From: Alopecurus myosuroides
Lineage: Eukaryota; Streptophyta; Magnoliopsida; Poales; Poaceae
Direction: 5' to 3'
DNA length: 64,000 nucleotides
Assembly (NCBI GenBank): GCA_028641055.1
Contig: CM054060.1
Coordinates: 206,918,445-206,982,444 of the forward strand
Of this stretch, positions 53,169 to 64,000 are shown piece after piece (positions within the stretch are counted from its first letter, which is position 1; each line of letters opens with the position of its first letter). The notes below the pieces were generated by a model. That model saw nothing but the letters and a program-made list of their open reading frames with translations. It did not search any database and was not told the DNA's origin. Both the position numbers and the translations under genes were made by a program.

Positions 53169-55907
53169 AGTTCCTACTCGTCCTCGAGTAAGTAAACAAT
53201 AAACAAAATAATTTCTAGGGTGACATGCTACCACACAATATTGATCATAAAAAATGTAAAAGCATATGTAAGCTGAGATCATAGAACTTTAACACAAACA
53301 TGATAAATAGAACTTTAATAATAAAGCATAGCAATAACTATGCATCATGAGAAGTATCTCAAATAAAATATAATGAATAATAATGCAAAGAAAGATATAT
53401 GTTTGTTTCAAGTATAGAGAAAGCATGGCAAAGTGGTATTTCGCTAGTCCTTAAGAGCGGGGCAAAACATAAATGCTAGAACACCCTCAAAGTTCATAAG
53501 GAAGACTAGAACAAATAATTTGAGAATAAGCAATACCACATCATGAATCAATTAATAATGTTTGTGGGACAAATGCACATAAAACTCAGAATGGCAAAAA
53601 TGCTCTCGCAACTGTGCATAAAGTTAGAAGATGGAGACTCAAGATAAAAGTAAAACAAAGGCCCTTCGCAGAGGGAAGCAGGGATCACTCATGTGCTAGA
53701 GCTTTTATTTTATTAAACAGAGGTATTAAAAGTTTTACACTCCTTCCATCCATCTTACACAAACCATGGCTAACCGAATCCTCGGGTGCCTGCCAACAAT
53801 CACATACCATGGAGGAGTGTCTATATATTGGGAGATGTATGCTAATGTCAACGAAGGGTAAACAGAAAATACAGTACGTCACAAGCCAACGAGATTTCAC
53901 AAGAGCGGCTCCCATATGAAGGACGCAACTGGTATAGAAGGTCATCGCTCTTTCTCTTTTGTTTACACAATTACGCTTTGACTGATAAATCAGGGGCAAA
54001 ACAGTGAAGAGATTTTGTGTGTATTAATTTGGGCTGGGCACCCCGCTGCCAGCTCTTCTATCAATTGTATAAGCGGATGAAGCCACTAATCTAGGGTGTG
54101 AAATCCAATCAACAAGTGAGATAAATATTCTCTATTTACGTCCTCATGAGCAAAAACAGGAACACAAAGCAGGAGTAATTTTGAAGGTTTTAAAGGTAAC
54201 TCATGAGCAATTTACTTGGAGTGGCAGTTAAATACCACATGTAGGTAGGTATGGTGGACACAATGGGAAAACTTGGTTTTAGGGAGTTGGATGCACGAGT
54301 AGAATTCCATACTCAGTACAGGTGGAGGCTAGCAAAAGACTGGGATCAACAAAATCAAGAGAGCATAAGAGCCATAATCATGCATAGCGACATAAACATC
54401 ATTAATCAAAGCATAAGCGGTATCATAAGTTCAACAACTAAATGATCATAGAGGCTATTAGTGACTGGTTCATAGTCATAAACATGGTGTGAGCATGCGC
54501 CAAGTCAACCAAATAAAACATTCGAAAGAGAATACCATAAATTTATGCTTCAGTATGACAAGAACAACTCATGAATCTTTCAATGGCACATTAAACACTC
54601 TCAGCTATTTGAGGCTAATCATGCTACTCAATAACCACAAGGCTTTAAAACTAAAATAACATCCAGCATGATATGAAAAAGTTCTAGCCACAGTCTATAC
54701 AAGCTTCTACTTGCACCATTACAAAATTCTACTTCAAGCAGCAGTTTCTTTTTCCAACAAGCACCATACAAGATATGTTTTAACAAAAATACTCTTCATG
54801 ATACAACAAGCAAACATGAGAGCACTCACATAACACTACTAAAACTAACAGCTCTTAGACAAGAGATGCATGCAAAACAGGAGCTAAATAAATGCAGCTG
54901 CCAGACAAAGATTAAGAATACAAAGTATTCCCATGAAAAAGCGGAGCGTGTCAGTCTCCAATAAAAGAAGGCTGGGTTCCAACCAAGCTTATTGAAAAAA
55001 TAAAAACAAACTGAAAGAAAAAATAAAAGACTCTCCAAATAAAGCACATAAGATGTGACCGAATAAAAATATAGTTTCACTAGAAGTGACCTGATAATTT
55101 GTCGATGAAGAAGGGGATGCCTTGGGCATCCCCAAGCTTAGACGCTTGAGTCTTCTTGGAATTTTCTGGGATGTACCTCCAGGTAATCCCCAAGCTTAGG
55201 CTTTTCATACTTCTTGAGCACATCATATCATCCTCTTCTCTTGACCCTTGAAAACTTCCTTCACACCAAACTTCTTACAATCTTCATTAGCAACGTTAGT
55301 GCAATCGAAATAATAAATTCACATGGTTCAGTTTCAACACAAGCCTAACACTCATAAACACATTAGCTACTGTCACAACTTCTTTTAAAACTCTTTTTCT
55401 CAAAAGAACACCAAAAGAAAGCGATTAAGCTGCAAATGAAATTATTGGTGGAAATCTGTCAAAACATGACAACAGGTAAAGATGATTTTTTTCAAAAATA
55501 TTCTGTTGCTCAAATCAAAAAGTGTTCAACTAAGAAAAGTTACGTATATATCCCAGGATTACACAAAAAAATCAGGTCAGTTTGAATTTTCGGTAATTTT
55601 ATACGAATTTAACAGTGGACAGCAGAAATCTGTTTCCTGCGTAGAAATCCGAAATATAGTCTCAACTTTCCACTAGAGGCTTTACTTGGCTCAACAAATA
55701 CACACAAGAAAAGATACAGAGGGGTTGATAAGGGAATAGAAAACACCCATGTGCAAAGAAAACAAAAGAAAACGAAAGAAAAACGGGTTGAAAATGGAGA
55801 AATAAAACGGGTTGTCTCCCGGTAGCGCTTTTCTTTAACGCCTTTCAGCTAGGCATAGAAAACAACTCAAGTATTTTCAGGTGAAGCATCAACATCTGTA
55901 ACTTCCT

Positions 55908-56546
55908 CTAAATCATTATTTGCAGCAATAGGCACTCTAGGTGTTTCTGAAGATTCACATGCAGGTCACTCTTAGTTTCATTAATCGTTTTAGCAATTTT
56001 CAGCACATATTGAGATTTGGGTTTAGTTATCTTGGGAACATACATGAATCTTTGCTCTTTTCCCACAAAGGCTTTCTCCTTTTTGAATTTAAGAGGTGAA
56101 AAAGTTGATCTTAAAGTTCCCATAGCCTCCTCTAGTTTACCAATCCTAGAATTTTGATCATCATGAGTGTTGCCAGCTTCTAGAGCAGTGATTCTTTTAT
56201 CAATAGTTATTATTGATTCATTAACTTTGCTAGCATTATCGAGGAAAATTGGTAAGTTCATTTCCAAAGAGTTTAGTTTATTAATAACATCCTCCAAAGT
56301 GGTCTCAGTTTTAACAGTTATAGTGGGGGGCACTCCTACCAAACTGTCAATCAAATTGCAGGCTTCCAAGGCAGGAGTTCCTAGAAAATTTCCACCCGTA
56401 AGAGTATCTAACACATTCCTATACCAGCCAGTAGTACCAACATAAAAATATCTCACGAGTATCAAGGTAGAATATTTTTTCTTACACCTATTATGAGCAT
56501 CGTTTATTCCATACCAAGCATCTTTTAAACTCTCTCCCCCTGTTAC
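55908..56546 (-). pseudogene. gag remnant in internal unit A
   Basis: The frame is open for 213 codons on the minus strand between stops. It begins with the C-terminal portion of a Ty3/gypsy gag (GESLKDAWYGINDAHNRCKK, then VLDTLTGGNFLGTPALEACN) as in Athila-type gag proteins, followed by a hydrophilic, coiled-coil-prone stretch (LEDVINKLNSLEMNLPIFLD). The first half of gag and all of pol are missing. There is no proper start codon at the 5' end. The upstream CTTTTAG|GTAACAGG looks like a splice acceptor, which is speculative. Confidence 0.65.
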
Positions 56547-56743
56547 CTAAAAGAACGAACCTCAACTTCAGGAATACTCATTCTAGCAAAATAAGAGCAA
56601 GCAAATAAATAACAGCTATAAAGTAAACTATTTTTTTGTATTTTTGATAAAAGAAGCAAAACAAGACAAAAAATAAAAACAAGACAATAAACAAAATAAA
56701 GAGGTTGAAAGTGAGAGACTCCACTTTCCAGAAGACTTCTTTC

Positions 56744-56761
56744 TCCCCGGCAACGGCGCCA
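56744..56761 (-). other. Primer-binding site of the array element
   Basis: TGGCGCCGTTGCCGGGGA on the minus strand is the standard complement to the 3' end of tRNA-Asp used by Athila-type elements. It lies 9 nt inside the end of LTR B, more than the usual 2-3 nt, so the exact LTR end could be slightly different. Confidence 0.85.
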
Positions 56762-56770
56762 GAAATTCCT

Positions 56771-58378
56771 TGCTGCTTGTGATGGCGACAGAAATTCTTT
56801 GCAGAAATTCCTTTGTGTTGGGAACTCCAAGAGGAGAGTGTGATGAGTGCAGCGGTAAGAATTTACCTCAGTTAAGAACCAAGGTTGTCAATCCAGTAGG
56901 AGAAAGAGGATCTTCGGAAGGTTGATGCCACTGACGATGGTGATGGCGCCTCACCGGTGTCAGCAACAACGCGGAACCTGCACACAACACAACCAAAATA
57001 CTTTGTCCCAACGGTACAGTGAGGTTGTCAATCTCACCGGTCTTGCTGAAAACAAATATTAGACGTATAGTGCGGAAAATAGTATATGCTTACAATAAGT
57101 AAAGAAAGCAGGAAATTGTAGTGGTTTGTTTAACAATGTTGGAAAATGGACCGGGGTTCATAGGTTCACTAGTGGTGTCTCTCCATAAAAAATAGCATGC
57201 TGGGTGAACAAATTACAGCTAGGCAATTGACAAATAGAGGTTGCACCGTAGTGCACATTCATGAGATGATGACTACTATGATATTTAGTGAGGGCATTAC
57301 AACAATATACATAGACCGTAATCCAATTGCATCTATGACTAATAATCCACCAGGTTATCATCCGAACCCGCTTAGGTATTAAGTTGCAAGCAACAGATAA
57401 TCGCATTAAGCAATGTGTGTAATGTAAGCGATGATTGTGCACGCGGGCACTCACACCGCTGTTTTCTCCCTAGTGGCAACAACACATCCTCCCCCATCAC
57501 GTTTTTGTCACTCGAGCATAGGCGAAAAGGAGGCATGAACCCAACTATCGATCATAAATACTCCCTCTTGGAGTCACTAGCAACTACTTGGCCAGAGCAT
57601 CCACTAGCAACGGAAAGCATGCAAGATCACAAATAACATATGCAATAAAGACTATAATCAAATTGGCATAAGTTCAATATTCATCGGATCCCAGCAAACA
57701 CAACACATAGAATTACATAAGAACAATCTCGATAATGTTAGGAAGCTCACGAGATCTAACATTGAGGCATAGGAGGATAAGACAACCATCTCGCTACTGC
57801 TATGGACCCGTATTCCAAGGATGAACTACTCACGCATCACTCCGGAGGCAGGCATGGTGATGAAGAGGCCTCCGGTGATGATCTCCGCTTCGGTAGGGTG
57901 CCGAGAGACAGCTTCAGAACCCCCCTGATCTAGGGTTGACGACGACGGCGGCTGCGGAAATTTTCGGGGATTTTTTATCAGGTGCCTAGGGTTTTCCTTC
58001 GGAGGGGAATAAATAGGAGAAAGGGCAAAGGCGGTGGAGCCATGGGGGCCCCACACCACCACCCGACATGGCCAGGGGGGCACGACCCTATGGTGTGGGC
58101 CCCCTGAGGCCCCCCTCTGGGTATCTTTGGGACTCCGTGGAACCTTCGGGATTTCTAAGACTTCCGGGCTTCGAATTTTCCAATTCCGAGAATATTTGCA
58201 GAACAACTTTTCTGAAACTAAAAACAACAGAAAACATGGAACTGACTCTGTGGCATCTTGTTAATAGGTTAGTCCGGAAAATCGATAAAAATGACATAAA
58301 GAAGGGAGAAAACATGTAGCAATTGGTATAATATCATCATGGAACATCAGAAATTATAGATACGATGGAGACGTATCA
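56771..58378 (-). repeat. Array LTR B (1,608 bp), shared by both units
   Basis: Matches LTR A with scattered substitutions. Starts TGATACGTCTCC (58378) and ends CACAAGCAGCA (56771) on the minus strand. It is the 5' LTR of unit A and at the same time the 3' LTR of unit B. Confidence 0.88.
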
Positions 58379-61300
58379 AGCATCCCCAAGCTTAGTTCCT
58401 ACTCGTCCTCGAGTAGGTAAACAATAAACAAAATAATTTCTGGGGTGACATGCTACCACACAATATTGATCATAAAAAATGTAAAAGCATATGTAAGCTG
58501 AGATCATAGAACTTTAACACAAACATGATAAATAGAACTTTAATAATAAAGCATAGCAATAACTATGCATCATGAGAAGTATCTCAAATAAAATATAATG
58601 AATAACAATGCAAAGAAGGATATACGTTTGTTTCAAGTATAGAGAAAGCATGGCAAAGTGGTATTTCGCTAGTCCTTTAGAGCGGGGCAAAACATAAATG
58701 CTAGAACACCTTCAAAGTTCATAAGGAAGACTAGAACAAATAATTTGAGAACAAGCAATACCACATCATGAATAAATTAATAATGTTTCTGGGACAAATG
58801 CACATAAAACTCAGAATGGCAAAAATGCTCTCTCAACTGTGCATAAAGTTAGAAGATGGAGACTCAACATAAAAGTAAAACAAAGGCCCTTCGCAGAGGG
58901 AAGCAGGGATCAATCATGTGCTAGAGCTTTTATTTTATTAAACAGAGGTAATAAAAGTTTGACACTCCTTCCATCCATCTTACACAAACCATGGCTAACC
59001 GAATCCTCGGGTGCCTGCCAACAATCACATACCATGGAGGAGTGTCTATATTTTGGGAGATGTATGCTAATGTCAACAAAGGGTAAACAGAAAATACAGT
59101 ACGTCACAAGCCAACGAGATTTCACAAGAGCGGCTCCCATATGAAGGACGCAACTGGTATAGAAGGTCATCCCTCTTTCTCTTTTGTTTACACAATTACG
59201 CTTTGACTGATAAATCAGGGGAAAAACAGTGAAGCGATTTTGTGTGTATTAATTTGGGCTGGGCACCCCGCTGCCAGCTCTTCTATCAATTGTATAAGCG
59301 AATGAAGCCACTAATCTAGGGTGTGATATCCAATCAACAAGTGAGATAAAGATTCTCTATTTACGTCCTTATGAGCAAAAACAAGAACACAAAGCAGGAG
59401 TAATTTTGAAGGTTTTAAAGGTAACACATGAGCAATTTACTTGGAGTGGCAGTTAAATACCACATGTAGGTAGGTATGGTGGACACAATGGGAAAACTTG
59501 GTTTTAGGGAGTTGGATGCACGAGTAGAATTCCATACTCAGTACAGGTGGAGGCTAGCAAAAGACTGGGATCGACAAATCAAGAGAGCATAAGAGCCATA
59601 ATCATGCATAGCGACATAAACATCATTAATCAAAGCATAAGCGGTATCATAAGTTCAAAAACTAAATGATCATAGAGGCTATTAGTGACTGGTTCATAGT
59701 CATAAACATGGTGTGAGCATGCGCCAAGTCAACCAAATAAAACATTCGAAAGAGAATACCATAAATTTATGCTTCAGTATGACAAGAACAACTCATGAAT
59801 CTTTCAATGGCACATTAAACACTCTCAGCTATTTGAGGCTAATCATGCTACTCAATAACCACAAGGCTTTAAAACTAAAATAACATCCAGCATGATATGA
59901 AAAAGTTCTAGCCACAGTCTATACAAGCTTCTACTTGCACCATTACAAAATTCTACTTCAAGCAGCAGTTTCTTTTTCCAACAAGCACCATACAAGATAT
60001 GTTTTAACAAAAATACTCTTCATGATACAACAAGCAAACATGAGAGCACTCACATAACACTACTAAAACTAACAGCTCTTAGACAAGAGATGCATGCACA
60101 ACAGGAGCTAAATAAATGCAGCAGCCAGACAAAGATTAAGAATACAAAGTATTCCCATGAAAAAGCGGAGCGTGTCACTCTCCAATAAAAGAATGCTGGG
60201 GTACAACCAAGCTTATTGCAAAAAGAAAAAAAAACTGAAAGAAAAAAATAAAAGACGCTCCAAATAAAGCACATAAGATGTGACCGAATAAAAATATAGT
60301 TTCACTAGAAGTGACCTAATAATTTGTCGATGAAGAAGGGGATGCCTTGGGCATCCCCAAGCTTAGACGCTTGAGTCTTCTTGGAATTTGCTGGGATGTA
60401 CCTTCAGGGAATCCCCAAGCTTAGGCTTTTCATACTTCTTGAGCACATCATATCATCCTCTTCTCTTGACCCTTGAAAACTTCCTTCACGCCAAACTTCT
60501 TACAATCTTCATTAGCAACGTTAGTGCAATCGAAATAATAAATTCACATGGTTCAGTTTCAACACAAGCCTAACACTCATAAACACATTAGATACTGTCA
60601 CAACTTCTTTTAAAACTCTTTTTCTCAAAAGAACACCAAAAGAAAGCGATTAAGCTGCAAATGCAATTATTGGTAGAAATCTGTCAAAACATGACAGCAG
60701 GTAAAGATGATTTTTTTCGAAAATCTTCGTTGCTCAAATCAAAAAGTGTTCAACTAAGAAAAGTTACGTATGTAGCCCAGGATTACACACAAAAAAATCA
60801 GGTCAGTTTGAATTTTCTGTAATTTTATACGAATTTAACAGTGGACAGCAGAAATTTGTTTCCTGCGTAGAAATCCGAAATATAGTCTCAACTTTCCACT
60901 AGAGGCTTTACTTGGATCAACAAAGACACAAAATAAAAGATACACAGGGGTTGATAAGGAAATAGACACCACCCAGGTGGAAAGAAAACAAAAGAAAACG
61001 AAAGAAAAACGGGTTGAAAATGGAGAAATAAAACGGGTTGTCTCCCGGTAGCGCTTTTCTTTAACGCCTTTCAGCTAGGCATAGAAAACAACTCAAGTAG
61101 TTTCAGGTGAAGCATCAACATCTGTAACTTCCTCTAAATCATTATTTCCAGCAATAGGCACTCTAGGTGTTTCTGAAGATTCACATGCAGGTCACTCTTA
61201 GTTTCATTAATCGTTTTAGCAATTTTCAGCACATATTGAGATTTGGGTTTAGTTATCTTGGGAACATACATGAATCTTTGCTCTTTTCCCACAAAGGCTT

Positions 61301-61574
61301 TCTCCTTTTTGAATTTAAGAGATGAAAAAGTTGATCTTAAAGTTCCCATAGCCTCCTCTAGTTTACCAATCCTAGAATTTTTATCATCATGAGTGTTGCC
61401 AGCTTCTAGAGCAGTGATTCTTTTATCAATAGTTATTATTGATTCATTAACTTTGCTAGCATTATCGAGGAAAATTGGTAAGTTCATTTCCAAAGAGTTT
61501 AGTTTATTAATAACATCCTCCAAAGTGGTCTCAGTTTTAACAGTTATAGTGGGGGGCACTCCTACCAAACTGTA
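58379..61574 (-). other. Internal unit B of the array, truncated by insertion
   Basis: Near-identical to unit A over its full length, including polypurine tract and PPT-like repeats (about 60356 and 60414). It ends at 61574, equivalent to about 56349 in unit A, where another Tat-like LTR begins. The remaining ~420 bp with the primer site should reappear after that element. Confidence 0.85.
61134..61574 (-). pseudogene. gag remnant in internal unit B, cut by insertion
   Basis: Same frame and sequence as the unit A remnant (VGVPPTITVKTETTLEDVIN) with few changes. Its upstream half, including the GESLKDAW segment, is separated by the element at 61575. Confidence 0.65.
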
Positions 61575-62124
61575 TGTCGAGACATCGTAGTAGTTTTCAT
61601 AGACGGGTGTGCTATGAGACTACGGTAGAGACGTGGGGTAACGGGATCGCGTGGTGGACAGTGAACACAGGATTTACCCAGGTTCGGTACGTCGCGACAG
61701 TACGACGTGCCTACTCCTGCACTCTCACTTATCAGGGCTAAAGCCTGTGTATAGAATTACAATGTGAGGTTTAGATCTAGCTATTCGCAGAGGATCAACT
61801 TCCCGGTGAGTTAGCCTATAGCTTGTTCTCTGTTATCCGTTATCAAACTTATCTCCCGTCCGGCTTTATATAATAGCCGGATTAGGGCTTACAGAATAGG
61901 AAACCTAGAAGACTACAGTAACTATAACTTGGAAAGTAAGGAATCCGTATTCTCCTCCAAGCCAGATCACGTGGGCCGTGATTCGGGTCCTTCTAGAATC
62001 CGGCTTCTATGCGTCGGGTTACTGGGCCGCCCAATGGACCATAGCCCACTACCGCTTGGGCCACCCTGGTAATCCGGCACTTTGACTACCATCTGATATA
62101 CCCCTATTTGGTATATATCCGACA
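61575..62124 (-). repeat. 3' LTR of N2 (550 bp)
   Basis: Ends TGTCGAGACATCG and ATATCCGACA as in N1. GGGGGCTAC on the minus strand abuts it at 62125-62133. It is shorter than the N1 LTR through small deletions. Confidence 0.85.
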
Positions 62125-62469
62125 GTAGCCCCCAAGAAGGATTAAAACTCTGATTCGCCGTCTTTCGCCAAATGTGCTTTGTCCGAGAAATTTCGATCAG
62201 CAGTCTTGATTCTTCTTATTCTTCTTTGAAAGGAGATGGTAACGTGAAACACGGAATCCTGAAAATCTGGCTTTTCTCTCGCGATCCTTCGCGGAGAAGG
62301 AACTTCCTACGTCAGCGCTTGAGTCATGCTGATGTGAGAGACGTTTGGGTTTCACGCGGGAAACCCACTAACGTATCTATGACAGATTCTGACGGGAAAC
62401 GAGGAGATAGCCATCATTACCCTGTCGTTTCATTTCCCTGATTTTCCGGCGAGTGACACGCGTTGATCA

Positions 62470-62493
62470 TCCAACGGTCAAAATAGCCGTTGG
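62470..62493 (+). promoter_or_regulatory. MSA-type element with inverted repeat, N2 antisense promoter
   Basis: TCCAACGGTCA (62470-62480) and CCGTTGG (62487-62493) reproduce the N1 arrangement. A TATA-like CTATAAGTA is at 62517-62525, about 140 bp before the ATG. Confidence 0.5.
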
Positions 62494-62664
62494 CACGTAT
62501 CTTGACGGATTTCCGGCTATAAGTAGTCGTCTTCGTCCTCGCTGAAATCCTTCCGCTCTCTCACTCTCCACGCCATTGCTGCGCACAAGCACTCGAGCGA
62601 AGAACCGTTCCCGAGCGCACACCGCACCCAGGGCATCACCGGAGACGAAACGCGCCGCCACCTA

Positions 62665-64000
62665 ATGGCATCCTCACCGCCTTCTCCCGTTCACTCCGCC
62701 GCGCACACCATCGAAGACATCATCAACGACCTAGATCCAGAGCTAGGCTCCCCGACGCACGCCGCCAGCGAGCCAGAAAAGACCGCGGCTTCTGCGACGG
62801 GCGGAGGAGATCTTTCCGCCGCCGCGAACTTTGCGGGCTCGAGCTCCGCGCCTTCCCCGCCGTTCGCTCCCGAGATGGCGGAGGAGAAGATCACGCTTCT
62901 CGGCAACGAGCTCGCCGCTGCAGAAGCTGCTGCGTCCGCCGCCGCCGGAGCGGATGAAGAGGTGGAAACTGCAGGCAACTGGATTGCCTGCAGCATTCCG
63001 CCAGCCCTCCTCCCAAACTTGGAAAAGGAGGGATTGATCCTGAAAGGGAAATGGCGACTTCCTGAGGATGAGAACGAACCTATGCCGAACGATGGCGAAC
63101 GGGTTATTCTCTCCTCCCATCTCTTAAGAGGTATGGGACTGCCGCCTTCTGCCTTCTTCCTCCAAGTCCTCTCCCACTATAACATCCAGCCTCATAACCT
63201 GCCACCCAACTCCAGTCTCTATATGGCCGGGTTTCAGGCTCTATTCAAGGGTTTCTTAGGTATAGAACCTAGGTTAGATTTCTGGATGTACTGTTTCGGG
63301 GTTAAGCGGAACTCTTCGGAGGGCGCACTCCCGACTTGCAGAACCATCTCCTTTACTCTTAGGAGATTTAGGGAAGATTGGTTCCCCAAGATCAAGACAT
63401 CGGAATCCGTCAAATTTTGGACGGGTTCCTTCTTCTACCATCCCGATGTGCCTTTCCCAAAAAAGGCCATCGGGGTTCCACCTTTTTCAAACACTGCTGC
63501 TGTTCCCCAAGACAATTGGGGAACGGAAGACGTCCAAGTTCTGCCGCCTGATCTTCTAAGGATCAAGCGGCGCATCGCCAAGCTCACTTCCTCCGATCCA
63601 CCTCTAACCGGCATGGACACGGTCCTTTGCTGGTTGGATAGGCGGATCCAGTCGTTGGCCAATCATGGTGGTCACCTTCTTTGCGACTACACGGGTGCCA
63701 AGGACCCAATGCGGACAACCATCAAAGATTGGTCCGCGAGGGAACTTCGACGGCGCGTGAACCAGTTGGTCGCATCACGCGACCAATACGAAGCGAGTCG
63801 GCCAATGTATACGACCGACAATCCGGCTCCCAAGGTATTTTTTCCGTCATTTGGGTAGAAATTTTGCCATTCTTTCTCGGATTTTCTCGATTCTAACTAT
63901 GATTTTTCTTTTCGACAGATCGCTGAACTTCCAGACTCGGAGCTAGCCTCCGAAGCTGAGCTGGATGCATTACGAACCGCCTCTACCGGTGGGCGCAAGC
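62665..64000 (+). CDS. Antisense spliced gene of N2, putative gypsy-type transposon domain (runs off window)
   Basis: Exon 1 is 62665-63834 (390 codons), donor AAG|GTATTT. Exon 2 starts at 63919 after TTTCGACAG and continues past 64000. It matches N1's antisense protein along its length, with small whole-codon length differences near the N-terminus and near-identity in the core (HNLPPN, LGIEPRLDFWMYCFGVKRN, KFWTGSFFYHPDVPFPKKA). The domain is the plant PF04195-type of unknown function. Exon 1 is uninterrupted, so this copy may be functional. Its position relative to the LTR, promoter and polypurine tract is the same as in N1. Confidence 0.75.

Larger units (their letters stand above)
53154..56770 (-). 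other. Internal unit A of the array
   Basis: 3,617 bp, mostly non-coding and A-rich on the plus strand. It contains two extra PPT-like motifs (CCCCAAGCTTAG at about 55130 and 55189), a gag remnant (55908-56546) and a primer site (56744-56761). No protease, RT, RNase H or integrase. Confidence 0.8.
51542..61574 (-). mobile_element. Tandem array of an Athila-like gypsy element (LTR-internal-LTR-internal)
   Basis: Two LTRs of ~1.61 kb (51542-53153 and 56771-58378), in the same orientation, are each followed on the plus side by near-identical internal sequence starting AGCATCCCCAAGCTTAG. The first internal unit is complete (53154-56770, with primer site). The second (58379-61574) is cut by another element. 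Sharing of the middle LTR points to unequal recombination between LTRs, not two insertions. The internal units hold only gag remnants, so the family is non-autonomous. A third LTR is expected beyond the window. Confidence 0.88.
61575..64000 (-). mobile_element. N2: 3' end of a Tat-like gypsy element, relative of N1
   Basis: It begins with a 550-bp LTR homologous to those of N1 and continues with the same antisense gene, so it is the 3' end of a minus-strand element that leaves the window at 64000. It interrupts internal unit B of the array. The candidate left target duplication is CTGTA (61570-61574). Many substitutions and indels separate it from N1, so they are different insertions of one family. 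Confidence 0.85.

Noticed and set aside
51542..61574. Two independent insertions side by side
   Set aside because: There is only one LTR between the two internal units and no target duplication at the shared LTR. A recombination-derived tandem array explains this better.
61570..61574. CTGTA as proven target duplication of N2
   Set aside because: The partner copy lies outside the window, so it is only a candidate. The unit A sequence here reads CTGTC, which does not settle it.
1..64000. CRISPR arrays, bacterial operons, rRNA or host protein-coding genes
   Set aside because: No regularly spaced short repeats, no rRNA-like sequence and no gene structure outside the transposable elements was seen.

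Overview
This window is a block of nested transposable elements from a large, repeat-rich grass genome, most likely a pooid/Triticeae relative such as wheat, barley, rye or Aegilops. That is inferred from the density of long-LTR Ty3/gypsy elements, the LTR and primer-site types, and the lack of bacterial-style gene organisation. I found no convincing host gene. Almost every base that can be assigned belongs to an LTR retrotransposon, with one MITE and probable Helitron and CACTA debris between them.

Layout. (1) 1-6919: the 3' part of a plus-strand Tat-like gypsy element: the end of pol with integrase, a spliced gene on the opposite strand, non-coding sequence with strong inverted repeats, and the 3' LTR. 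(2) 6920-38666: a minus-strand copia element that served as a landing pad. Its gag carries a PIF/Harbinger-like MITE (7558-7908), and its probable first intron is split by a Tekay-like chromovirus, element T1 (8077-37730, target duplication AATAT). T1's 3' LTR is in turn split by a second Tekay-like element, T2 (21016-35788, target duplication ACCAT). (3) 38667-39290: unassigned DNA and a possible Helitron end. (4) 39291-46273: a complete, apparently very young, non-autonomous Tat-like element on the minus strand. Its 573-bp LTRs look identical, its target duplication is GGTAC, and it has gag-protease but no RT, RNase H or integrase. (5) 46274-47894: DNA-transposon debris. (6) 47895-51541: the 3' portion of another minus-strand LTR element (X). 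(7) 51542-61574: a tandem Athila-like array, LTR-internal-LTR-internal, on the minus strand, inserted in X. (8) 61575-64000: the 3' end of another Tat-like element inserted in that array and running off the right edge.

How the parts work. T1 and T2 share one plan: a 4.45-kb LTR, an initiator-Met-type primer site, a 271-aa ORF upstream of gag (ORF0), then gag-protease-RT-RNase H-integrase-chromodomain in one frame. T1 has three in-frame stops and T2 has one. The Tat-like elements share another plan: sense gag-pol plus a spliced antisense gene with a putative gypsy-type transposon domain, driven by its own TATA promoter.

The least expected signals are: a small spliced acidic reading frame inside all four Tekay-type LTR copies, with phase-compatible exons and a whole-codon indel; the ORF0 conserved without indels; an MSA-type (mitotic MYB) motif in the antisense promoters; loss of the TATA box from T2's 5' LTR; and a copia intron split by about 30 kb of later insertions. 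All coordinates and comparisons were made by eye.
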